Shown here: one piece after another, positions 1 to 5,928 of the stretch
Layout: every line of letters starts with the position of its first letter
How positions within the stretch are numbered: the first letter of the stretch is position 1
DNA from: Acidobacteriaceae bacterium
GTDB lineage: Bacteria > Acidobacteriota > Terriglobia > Terriglobales > Acidobacteriaceae
NCBI GenBank assembly: GCA_003139975.1
Contig: PLHN01000495.1
Coordinates: 1 to 5,928, forward strand
Length of the DNA: 5,928 bases
Reading direction: 5' to 3'
The notes under the pieces: model-generated
What the model was told of the DNA's origin: nothing
The model's input: only the letters and a program-made list of their open reading frames with translations
The model's database searches: none
Translations under genes and position numbers: made by a program

Positions 1-1130
1 ACCAGCCGCGGCGGATCGAAGCCGCCTTGGTTGTGATAGTTGGAGAGCAGCGCCATGAGTCCGCTGGCGAAGGCCATGCCGATCAAGCCGCTGACCAGCG
101 TGAGCAGGATGCCTTCGGTGAAAAACTGCAGCATGATGCTGCGGTTGGTGGCGCCGAGAGCTTTACGCAGGCCGATTTCGCGCGTGCGCTCGGAGACGGC
201 AATCAACATGATGTTGATGACGCCGATGGCGCCGAGGGCCAGCGTGACCAGGCCGACCGTTCCCAGGAATTTATTCATCGAATCGAAAATCGTGCCCATC
301 TCCTTCGCCTGCTCAACCGTATCCATGCCTTCGAAGGCATCTTCATCGTGATAGTCGAAGTGGTGATTGCGGGCGATTACGCGACGAGCTTCATCCCGCG
401 CCAGGATATGCTCATCGGCGATGCGCGGCTGATAGTTTAAAAAAGAAATTGCGTCGTAGGCTTCATCGCCTTTCAGTGGGAAGTCGCTGCGCATCACCTG
501 AAACGGAATGTAGCAGCGCATATTGGTCGAGTTATCGTCACCCCGGCCCACTCGGCGCAGCGTCCCGATTACTTCGAAACGGTGCCCGTTCAGCAGAATG
601 AATGCGCCCAGAGCCGGCCGGCCGGGAAAGAGATTGCGCGACATCTCGTCGCCGAGCACCACAACGCCGCGTTTTTGCGTCTCGTCGAGGTCGTTGAGAT
701 AGCGTCCCAGTTTCAGCGGCAGAAAACGGATCCCGTTGTATTGCGGTTCCGCGCCCGTGAGTTGGCCGCTGGCGCTGCCGAACTCGCTGACCGCGTGTAC
801 GTCGTCCGAGGTAAGCACGGGAGTGACGGCCTTGATGTGCGGAGATTCTCCGCGGATGTCGAGGTAATCCTGGTACGTGATCCGGTACTTCCGCGCCGAG
901 TTCATGCTGCCCTCGACAGCCGGAGCGCGGCCAGGGGACAGCCACATGATGTTCTCGCCGTACTCGGAGAGGCCGCGCTGGTTGCCGGTTCTAAAGCCTT
1001 CCCCCAGGCCGACCAGCAGAAGCAAAGAGCCCACGCCCCAGGCGATGCCGAACATGGTGAGAAAAGAACGCAGCTTGTGCGACCACAAGGTGCGAAAAAT
1101 CTCAGCGAAGACGTCAAACACCATCTGCAT
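1..1130 (-). CDS. MacB/FtsX-type ABC transporter permease, C-terminus cut by the window edge
   Basis: This is an inner-membrane permease subunit of the MacB/FtsX class, which works with a separate or fused ATPase to move lipids, peptides or drugs, or to drive periplasmic work. The 376 visible codons show a short cytoplasmic N-terminus and a first membrane segment at about residues 21-42. A periplasmic MacB-type core follows (about 43-285). Two more membrane segments lie at about 289-312 and 333-362. Between them sits the FtsX-family signature SERTREIGLRKALGA (313-327), the loop expected to contact the ATPase. A fourth segment is expected beyond position 1, so roughly 30 residues are missing. 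The start is ATG at 1128-1130, because an in-frame TAG lies four codons upstream (1140-1142); ATG at 1122-1124 is an alternative. No strong Shine-Dalgarno is visible. A TAGAAT box on the minus strand at 1154-1159 could be a -10 element but has no good -35. The M16 peptidase gene lies 125 bp upstream in the same direction, with no convincing terminator between. The substrate is unknown and no ATPase domain is fused at the N-terminus. Confidence 0.93.
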   Translation of the reverse strand, partial: MQMVFDVFAEIFRTLWSHKLRSFLTMFGIAWGVGSLLLLVGLGEGFRTGNQRGLSEYGENIMWLSPGRAPAVEGSMNSARKYRITYQDYLDIRGESPHIKAVTPVLTSDDVHAVSEFGSASGQLTGAEPQYNGIRFLPLKLGRYLNDLDETQKRGVVVLGDEMSRNLFPGRPALGAFILLNGHRFEVIGTLRRVGRGDDNSTNMRCYIPFQVMRSDFPLKGDEAYDAISFLNYQPRIADEHILARDEARRVIARNHHFDYHDEDAFEGMDTVEQAKEMGTIFDSMNKFLGTVGLVTLALGAIGVINIMLIAVSERTREIGLRKALGATNRSIMLQFFTEGILLTLVSGLIGMAFASGLMALLSNYHNQGGFDPPRL

Positions 1131-1255
1131 AGCAGGCCACTATTCCCGGGTCAATTCTACAAGACAGACGCAAGCACCCACGGTGATATGACCGGGAAAC
1201 CAGCGTTGGGAGCCAAGTTCCTGCCCGCAAGCCTTCCATGCAAGGGCCGAACAGC

Positions 1256-2533
1256 TCAGCAGACCAGTTGGCCGCGTCTCAGTTTGAGTCCGGTCAGATT
1301 GCCGAGAATCGTGACCGCGATCTGCTCGGTGCGGAAAAATTCTTCGGCCGTTTGGCGGAGATCGTCGGAAGTCACGGCTTCGATGCGCTCGATCAGTTCG
1401 TCGAGCCCGTAGAAGCGGTCGTAATACATTTCCTGGCGGGCGAGGTTGGACATGCGCGCCATCGACGATTCCAGCGAGAGCATCAGGCTGCCCTTGAGTT
1501 GGTCTTTCGAGCGCCGCAGCTCTTCTTCCGGCACAGGAGTGGACTTGAGACTGCGGAACTCAGCGATGACGTTTTCCACCACTTTGATGGCCGATTCGCG
1601 CGAGGTGCCGGCATACACGCACATCGAGCCGGTATCGCGGTAGGGGTTAAGGTCGCTGTAAATGGAGTAGGCCAGACCCTGCCGCTCGCGGATGTTCTGG
1701 AACAGCCGCGAACTCATACCGCCCCCGAGCAGGGTGTTGAGAACGTAGGAAGCATAGCGGCGTTCGTGCGCCACTGGATGCGACGGCACGCCGATGCAGA
1801 TCTGCACCTGTTCGAGCGACTTCTTGTTGCGCAGGTTGATGCGGTAGGACGTTTTCGGCGGAGGCGACGACAGGCCGTTCTTTCCAGGCTTCACCCGGTC
1901 GAAGTGCTTGGCGGCCAGCTCCACGAAGTTTTCATGGGTGAGATTGCCGGCGGCGGAGATGATCAGATTTCCGGGCGCAAAATGATGGCCATAGAAACGC
2001 GAGACCACGGGACGCTCGAATTTCTTTACCGTCTCCCGCGTGCCGAGAATGGGAAGGCCGAGCGCATGATCCTTCCAGAAACTCTGCGTGAAGATTTCGT
2101 GCACCAGGTAATCGGGATTGTCCTGATCCATTTTGATTTCTTCGAGAATCACGCCGCGTTCGCGCGAAATATCATCGACATTGAAGACTGGATGCAGGAC
2201 GAGGTCGCTCAGCATATCCATGGCGATCGGAAGGTGCTCATCGAGAACCTTGATGTTGAAGCAGATGCACTCCTTGCCGGTGAAGGCGTCCATGTTGCCG
2301 CCGATGGAGTCGACCTGGCGGGCGATAGCCTCGGCCGACCGCGTCTCAGAGCCCTTGAACACCATGTGTTCGATGAAGTGGGAAATACCGTTCCATTCGG
2401 CGCCTTCGTCGCGCGAGCCGGTTTTCAGCCAGATGCCAATCGAGACCGAGCGGAGATGAGACATCTGCTCTGTAATGACGGTCAGGCCATTTGGCAGAAC
2501 GTGGCGATGAATGTTGCGGGTCTCTTTTACCAT
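1256..2533 (-). CDS. M16B-family (pitrilysin/processing-peptidase-like) zinc metallopeptidase
   Basis: This 425-residue protein is a complete single-unit M16B peptidase, the family that includes mitochondrial processing peptidase beta and Bacillus YmxG-like proteins. These enzymes cleave short or unfolded peptides inside a clamshell formed by a dimer. The N-terminal half begins with the typical LPNGLTVITEQ (13-23). It holds the inverted zinc motif HFIEH (His52, Glu55, His56), then GGNMDAFTGKE (78-88), and the third zinc ligand in the LEEI stretch (Glu131 or Glu132), at the usual distance of about 75 residues. The C-terminal half contains LLGGGMSSRLFQNIRERQGL (268-287) followed by AYS, which supplies the Arg/Tyr pair used for substrate binding. 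Both halves look catalytically intact. No signal peptide or membrane segment is apparent, so a cytoplasmic location is inferred. ATG at 2531-2533 is the only start codon before an in-frame TAG at 2579-2581, although its ribosome binding site is weak. It is divergent from rlmN and upstream of the permease. No second M16 gene is visible, so it may act as a homodimer. The physiological substrate cannot be told from sequence. Confidence 0.96.
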   Translation of the reverse strand: MVKETRNIHRHVLPNGLTVITEQMSHLRSVSIGIWLKTGSRDEGAEWNGISHFIEHMVFKGSETRSAEAIARQVDSIGGNMDAFTGKECICFNIKVLDEHLPIAMDMLSDLVLHPVFNVDDISRERGVILEEIKMDQDNPDYLVHEIFTQSFWKDHALGLPILGTRETVKKFERPVVSRFYGHHFAPGNLIISAAGNLTHENFVELAAKHFDRVKPGKNGLSSPPPKTSYRINLRNKKSLEQVQICIGVPSHPVAHERRYASYVLNTLLGGGMSSRLFQNIRERQGLAYSIYSDLNPYRDTGSMCVYAGTSRESAIKVVENVIAEFRSLKSTPVPEEELRRSKDQLKGSLMLSLESSMARMSNLARQEMYYDRFYGLDELIERIEAVTSDDLRQTAEEFFRTEQIAVTILGNLTGLKLRRGQLVC

Positions 2534-2575
2534 GCGGCTCGTTTCGTGTTGCCCGCTTGCAAGGTGGGTCGCTTC

Positions 2576-2604
2576 TTTCTATTGTCCCATAAACTCATGC
2601 ACAA
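2576..2604 (-). promoter_or_regulatory. Candidate sigma70-type promoter for the M16 peptidase gene
   Basis: On the minus strand, TTGTGC (2599-2604, -35-like) is followed after exactly 17 bp by TAGAAA (2576-2581, -10-like). Transcription would start near 2569 and give a leader of about 36 nt before the ATG at 2533. The -35 matches only 3 of 6 consensus bases and the -10 matches 4 of 6, so the spacing and location carry most of the weight. Confidence 0.4.
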
Positions 2605-2687
2605 AGAGAGCCGCTTGCGCTGTGGCCTTTTGTTTGTTTAAGTTACAGCCAGTTCATGCGGCCTGGCTTCAATCGGGATTACACTCG

Positions 2688-2692
2688 AAGGA
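2688..2692 (+). promoter_or_regulatory. Ribosome binding site that fixes the rlmN start
   Basis: AAGGA lies 10 nt upstream of ATG 2703-2705. This argues for that start rather than the in-frame ATG at 2511, which would overlap the divergent peptidase gene and add 64 residues unlike any RlmN. A TACACT box at 2680-2685 resembles a -10 element, but it lacks a convincing -35 and would leave a very short leader. Confidence 0.6.
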
Positions 2693-2702
2693 CGGCCTTG
2701 CT

Positions 2703-3872
2703 ATGTCCGCCCACCCATCGAATTCGCTCCTTGGTATGAGCCTTGAGGAGATGACCAACCTCGCACGTGAGTCAGGTCAGCCCGGCTACCGTGGACAGCA
2801 GCTGTTTGATGCTGTCTACAGGCAGAAGTGGCAACAACTGGACCAGGTTTCGACCCTGCCCTTACCTTACCGGGCGCAACTGGCGGCGCAAGGCTGGCGC
2901 ATTGGCACGCCCGCGATTGCGCGCAAGTTTGTTTCGAGCGATGGGACGGTCCGCTACCTGATCGAACTCGCCGACGGGGAAGTCGTGGAGAGCGTTTGGA
3001 TGCCGGAGGGGGACGGCGGAGAAACGGGCGACGGCAGCGAAGCGGGCGAGGAGGAAAGCGGAGTGGCTGGCGATGCGGCGAACGCCGACGTGGCCACATC
3101 GAAGGTTTCCAACTTCAGCCGCGCCACCATTTGTGTTTCCAGCCAGGTTGGATGTGCGGTGAATTGCAAATTTTGCTTCACTGCGCTGCTGGGGGTGAAG
3201 CGAAATTTGGAGGCGGGCGAAATTGTCGGGCAGATTGCAGCTGTGCTGCGCGATCAGGGTGTGGACCCTCCTCTTCAGCGCGTCAACATCGTCTTCATGG
3301 GGATGGGCGAACCTTTCTTGAACTATGAAAACTTCATGAAGGCGGTGAGGCTGCTGGTGGAAGGCGTCGGAATTCCGGAGTCGCGGATGATGGTCTCGAC
3401 AGCGGGAATTGTTCCGCGGATTTATGAATTTGGGCAAGAGACGGTGCGCCCGAAGCTGGCGATTTCGCTCAATGGATCGAATGACACTTTGCGCAGCGAG
3501 GTGATGCCGCTCAACCGGAAATGGAATCTGGGGGCGTTAATGCAAGCAGCCCGCGAATTCCCGCTGCGGGCGCGCGAGCGGCTGACATTTGAGTACGTGT
3601 TGCTGGAGGGAGTGAATGACGCTCCAGAGCATGCGCACGAAGTAGCGGAACTGGTGCGCGGCATGTGGGCGAAAGTGAATCTGATTGCCTTGAATCCTGG
3701 GACGGAATTGCCGTACCGGACGCCGCACCAAGAGCGGGTGCTGGCGTTCCAGAGAATCCTGGTGGCGGCTGGAATCCCGACGTTCGTGCGGCGCCCACGC
3801 GGGCGGGATATCTTTGCCGCCTGCGGACAGCTGAAGAGGGAAGGTTTCAAGGTTTCAGCGTTTCAAGGTTAA
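2703..3872 (+). CDS. rlmN: Dual-specificity 23S rRNA (A2503-C2)/tRNA (A37-C2) methyltransferase RlmN
   Basis: RlmN is a cytoplasmic radical SAM enzyme that makes 2-methyladenosine at A2503 of 23S rRNA, in the peptidyl transferase centre, and at A37 of a subset of tRNAs. The 389 residues include the N-terminal RNA-binding region with GYRGQQLFDAVYR (28-40). The radical SAM core carries CxxxCxxC for the 4Fe-4S cluster (Cys151, Cys155, Cys158), GMGEP (200-204) and SLNGSND (255-261). CGQL supplies the methyl-carrier cysteine (Cys374). Cys144, seven residues before the first cluster cysteine, matches the resolving Cys118 of E. coli RlmN. All catalytic residues are therefore present. Two features are odd. 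Residues of about 103-138 form an acidic, Gly/Glu/Ala-rich insertion between VESVWMPE and RATICVSSQVGC, where most relatives have only a few residues. The last nine residues, GFKVSAFQG, are encoded wholly by the left arm of an inverted repeat. The start is ATG 2703, supported by AAGGA at 2688-2692. The gene is divergent from the peptidase and convergent with the kinase. The related Cfr methylates C8 of A2503, but the housekeeping layout here fits RlmN. Confidence 0.97.
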   Translation: MSAHPSNSLLGMSLEEMTNLARESGQPGYRGQQLFDAVYRQKWQQLDQVSTLPLPYRAQLAAQGWRIGTPAIARKFVSSDGTVRYLIELADGEVVESVWMPEGDGGETGDGSEAGEEESGVAGDAANADVATSKVSNFSRATICVSSQVGCAVNCKFCFTALLGVKRNLEAGEIVGQIAAVLRDQGVDPPLQRVNIVFMGMGEPFLNYENFMKAVRLLVEGVGIPESRMMVSTAGIVPRIYEFGQETVRPKLAISLNGSNDTLRSEVMPLNRKWNLGALMQAAREFPLRARERLTFEYVLLEGVNDAPEHAHEVAELVRGMWAKVNLIALNPGTELPYRTPHQERVLAFQRILVAAGIPTFVRRPRGRDIFAACGQLKREGFKVSAFQG

Positions 3873-3920
3873 CCCTAACCGGCGCCTGCCTTTTCCTTGA
3901 AACCTTGAAACTCTGAAACC
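3843..3920. repeat. Imperfect inverted repeat of GTTTCAAG-type octamers, possible bidirectional terminator
   Basis: The left arm (3843-3868) consists of three 8-bp units, GGTTTCAA, GGTTTCAG and CGTTTCAA, followed by GG. The right arm (3895-3920) consists of CCTTGAAA, CCTTGAAA and CTCTGAAA, followed by CC. The arms are complementary at 22 of 26 positions and are separated by 26 nt that include the rlmN stop codon (3870-3872) and the palindrome GGCGCC. The element sits between convergent genes, as a two-way transcription terminator would. No clear U-tract follows on either strand, though, and the internal octamer periodicity is unusual for a simple terminator. It may be a copy of a dispersed minisatellite-like element. 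The left arm is translated as the RlmN C-terminus. Confidence 0.85.
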
Positions 3921-3934
3921 TCGGAACTATGGCT

Positions 3935-5689
3935 CTAGGAGCCGCCATGCGCGGCGGCCCGGTTGGGGTGACCGGTCGCGGAGTTTGCGGCGACCGACAG
4001 CTCCATGCGGAACGCTGGAATTGTCAGGTTCGACGGGCGCAAAAGGCGTCCGCCTTGTTCTTCCACGATTCGACAGCAGGCGTTCAGCGAAAGCGTAGCA
4101 GGCCTGTGAACTCCCTCGGAAGTCAGCGACAAATCGAACGACGGCGGCCCGAGGAACGGAGCCTCCGCGAAAAAATCTACCAGCAATGAGCCGCCTTCGT
4201 GGCCTGTGCGGATACAAAGCGAACAGTTCGTGCCGGGATCAAGCTGAACGGAGATCTGCCCAGCCAGGTGCAGGCAGACATGCAGCAGTTGATTAGAATC
4301 GGCAAGCACAGGCGGGAGTGAAGGAGCCAGCTCGGGACGCACCGCAATGCCTTGCGCTTGAAGGCGAGAGGGAAGCAGCCGCAACGCAGTCCGAAGCACT
4401 GAGTTGACGTCGACTATCATAAGCTTGGCGGGAGCGGGGCGGACGAAGGTGAGCAGGCTTTCCACCAGCGTCTTGGTACGCCGGACCTGATCGCCGATCA
4501 TGAGCGCCTGCTGCTGTTCGTGGGGCGGCAGCCCGGATACGCTCAGGAGTTCCGAATATCCCAGCATGGCGGTGAGAGGGTTGTTGATCTCATGGGCTGC
4601 GCCACCCACCAACTGTCCGAGCGAGGCCAGCTTCTGCGATTGAATCAGGCTTTCTTGCAGGTTCTTTAACTCGTCGAAGGATCGGCGAGACTTGTCGAGA
4701 AAAAAGGAAAGGTCGGCCCCAAGCATGCGCTGCCGCCAGAAAACCATCACGCCCATAACAACCATGGCGGCCAAACTGACCGTGACTCGGAATGCCTTGA
4801 CGGCATGCGGTTGGGTGGCATCAAGCTCCGAATGCAGAGCTACCCAGGGCAGGCTGAGCAAAGCGAACATGCTCAGGCGGGTAATCCAGACACCAAGCAG
4901 CGGCTTCGCGGGGTTAGACTCGGACAGGTTGTAGTGGTCGGAGAGAGCGGGAACGGCCGCGATCCAGGCTATGGAGACGGTCAGTGGGATATCGTAGATG
5001 CTGCCGCTATAGTACGTTTTGTGTCCGATCGCCCAATTGGCGACATACGAACTCGATGCATAGAGGGCGCTCGCGCCCAGCAACTGCCCGTAGAGTTGCC
5101 GCCAGCCGCCCTCCGCCGAATACGCGAGCACGGCCAACCCCAGCAACAGCATGAGCTTTTCCGTCAGATACGCGAGATTTAAATTGGTGCTGTAGGTGGG
5201 CTCATCGATTTGAACGGTCTGCCATGGGATGACGAGATACACATAGATAAAGACCCACCACGTCAGCAGGAGCGAGAAATCGAGTATGCGAATGCGTTCG
5301 TCGCGGTCGTCTTCGCGCAGATGGGGAAGCACACCCAGGGCGGCGATCATCGGCACGAGATGCAGGAACAAGACGATGTCGCCGAGGAATGGGTCGGGAA
5401 CATCTTGTCTTTTGACGACCTCAAAGTAATTCCACATCCCCTGATAAGCGAGCCAAAGCCCCATACCGACGCTCATCAGGATCCAAAAAAGGCGGGTGCG
5501 GAAGCTTTTCGCGTTGGCGTGCGCGGTTTTCGGCAGGAAGGCTGCGGTGGCCATCAGCAGCAGTGCGCCCTGAATGAGGTCGCTGATGATGGTGAGGACG
5601 TCGCCTCTGGGCATGAGCAGAGAGGCTGCTACCTGGCCCAGCGCCAAAGAGATCAGCAGCGATTTCCAGTATCGATTGCTTAGCGCCAA
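3935..5689 (-). CDS. Multi-pass membrane sensor histidine kinase with degenerate ATP-binding domain
   Basis: This 584-residue protein has a sensor made of about ten predicted membrane segments (roughly 8-26, 31-51, 66-86, 102-121, 136-156, 174-191, 198-218, 232-249, 266-286, 301-319). A helical linker of about 321-355 follows, then a HisKA dimerisation domain. The H-box reads AAHEINNPLTAMLGYSELL, with His366 as the expected phosphoacceptor and Glu367-x-x-Asn370 fitting the HisKA phosphatase motif. The C-terminal region (about 425-567) is placed like a HATPase_c domain and keeps its fold landmarks DSNQLLHV and IVEEQGGRL. The ATP-binding residues are nevertheless lost: the N-box asparagine is Gln478, the G1 box DxGPG reads AEAPF (508-512), and the G2 box GTGLGL reads PATLSL (530-535). 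Autophosphorylation therefore looks unlikely. It could act as a phosphatase, a partner for another kinase, or a non-enzymatic sensor. No response regulator is adjacent. The gene starts at TTG 5687-5689, with GAGGA 8 nt upstream and an in-frame TAG at 5711-5713. I do not recognise the membrane module as a named domain. Confidence 0.9.
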   Translation of the reverse strand: MALSNRYWKSLLISLALGQVAASLLMPRGDVLTIISDLIQGALLLMATAAFLPKTAHANAKSFRTRLFWILMSVGMGLWLAYQGMWNYFEVVKRQDVPDPFLGDIVLFLHLVPMIAALGVLPHLREDDRDERIRILDFSLLLTWWVFIYVYLVIPWQTVQIDEPTYSTNLNLAYLTEKLMLLLGLAVLAYSAEGGWRQLYGQLLGASALYASSSYVANWAIGHKTYYSGSIYDIPLTVSIAWIAAVPALSDHYNLSESNPAKPLLGVWITRLSMFALLSLPWVALHSELDATQPHAVKAFRVTVSLAAMVVMGVMVFWRQRMLGADLSFFLDKSRRSFDELKNLQESLIQSQKLASLGQLVGGAAHEINNPLTAMLGYSELLSVSGLPPHEQQQALMIGDQVRRTKTLVESLLTFVRPAPAKLMIVDVNSVLRTALRLLPSRLQAQGIAVRPELAPSLPPVLADSNQLLHVCLHLAGQISVQLDPGTNCSLCIRTGHEGGSLLVDFFAEAPFLGPPSFDLSLTSEGVHRPATLSLNACCRIVEEQGGRLLRPSNLTIPAFRMELSVAANSATGHPNRAAAHGGS

Positions 5690-5928
5690 ACCTGTCGTCC
5701 TCGCCCCATTCTAGTGCGGGACGCGATGCCGAGGGGGTGACTGAAGTAACATAACCGTCGGCGAGGATCTCTCCTGGCAATGATTGACGGAACTTCTCGA
5801 TCGCAAGGATCCAGCCGCGCGGTAGTAACCGCGGGCGCTTAGGGATAGAGTATTGGCGAGATAGACTAGAATCATCAGTCACGAAAACGAGAAACTCGTG
5901 TCCTGGATCATCCCTCAAAACCGAGACC
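5690..5928. other. Right-edge region upstream of the kinase, no supported gene
   Basis: No convincing gene is seen here. On the minus strand one frame enters from the right edge without a stop and stays open to 5421, deep inside the kinase gene. Its codon third positions are not clearly biased and I recognise nothing in its product. The stretch also holds a perfect 6-bp inverted repeat, CGCGGT-agta-ACCGCG (5818-5833), and a small hairpin, ACGAG-aaa-CTCGT, near 5887-5899. Either could be an operator or a weak terminator, but nothing fixes that. TAGAAT on the plus strand at 5867-5872 resembles a -10 box, with no matching -35. The kinase promoter is presumably in this stretch, but I cannot point to it. 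Confidence 0.4.
5698..5702 (-). promoter_or_regulatory. Ribosome binding site supporting a TTG start for the histidine kinase
   Basis: GAGGA on the minus strand stands 8 nt before TTG 5689-5687. The next in-frame ATG is codon 26, and starting there would delete the first predicted membrane segment. An in-frame TAG at 5711-5713 excludes a longer protein. The ATG at 5709-5707 is in another frame. Confidence 0.7.

Noticed and set aside
1131..1255. Short GCCC/GGGC and CCTT/AAGG pairings as a terminator between peptidase and permease
   Set aside because: The stems are only about four pairs long with large loops, and no T-tract follows.
582..1412. A 276-codon plus-strand frame covering the permease start and the peptidase end
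   Set aside because: It runs antisense to two well-supported genes and across their intergenic gap, with no recognisable motif.
1238..2641. A 467-codon open frame on the plus strand, opposite the M16 peptidase
   Set aside because: It is antisense to a peptidase with intact zinc and substrate-binding motifs. Its product has no recognisable family features, and long antisense frames are common opposite GC-rich coding sequence.
2511..2702. A longer rlmN start at ATG 2511 that adds 64 residues
   Set aside because: It would overlap the start of the divergent peptidase gene, the extra residues do not resemble RlmN, and a good AAGGA site precedes ATG 2703.
2828..3437. Several open frames on both strands within rlmN, rich in Arg, Pro and His
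   Set aside because: They are out-of-frame shadows of rlmN with biased composition and no domain signature.
3843..3920. Spaced short repeats as a CRISPR array
   Set aside because: The units are 8 bp, directly adjacent and arranged as an inverted repeat without spacers. No cas gene is near.
5887..5899. Hairpin ACGAG-aaa-CTCGT as a terminator for a gene beyond the right edge
   Set aside because: The stem is only five pairs and the trailing T-run on the minus strand is very short. The gene it would serve is not in the window.

Overview
The window holds four protein-coding genes and no RNA genes. It looks like chromosomal DNA from a moderately GC-rich, Gram-negative-type bacterium. An Acidobacteriota (Terriglobia-like) origin is my best guess. 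It rests on remembered resemblance: a MacB-type permease of the kind abundant there, the RlmN variant with CKFCFTALLG after the cluster cysteines, a multi-pass histidine kinase of a type I associate with that phylum, and a TTTCAAGG-type octamer repeat at a gene end. It has not been checked against a database.

Layout from left to right. Positions 1-1130 (minus strand) are the 5' 376 codons of a MacB/FtsX-type ABC transporter permease whose C-terminus lies beyond the left edge. After a 125-bp gap, 1256-2533 (minus) encodes a complete M16B zinc metallopeptidase. A 169-bp divergent intergenic region carries a plausible promoter for the peptidase and the ribosome binding site of rlmN. Positions 2703-3872 (plus) encode RlmN, the radical SAM methyltransferase of 23S rRNA and tRNA adenine. 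An imperfect inverted repeat built from 8-bp units (3843-3920) spans the end of rlmN and most of the short convergent gap. Positions 3935-5689 (minus) encode a membrane histidine kinase that starts with TTG. Positions 5690-5928 contain no gene I can support.

The four genes do not form an obvious pathway. The permease and peptidase are co-directional and could be co-transcribed, the peptidase and rlmN are divergent, and rlmN and the kinase are convergent. No response regulator, ABC ATPase or partner peptidase is visible.

The most interesting observations are these. (1) The histidine kinase keeps a canonical H-box with an intact phosphatase-type motif, but its ATP-binding domain has lost the N-box asparagine, the G1 motif and all G2 glycines, so it looks like a pseudokinase. 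(2) RlmN carries an acidic, Gly/Glu/Ala-rich insertion of about 36 residues just before its radical SAM core. (3) The last nine residues of RlmN are encoded entirely by one arm of the octamer inverted repeat.
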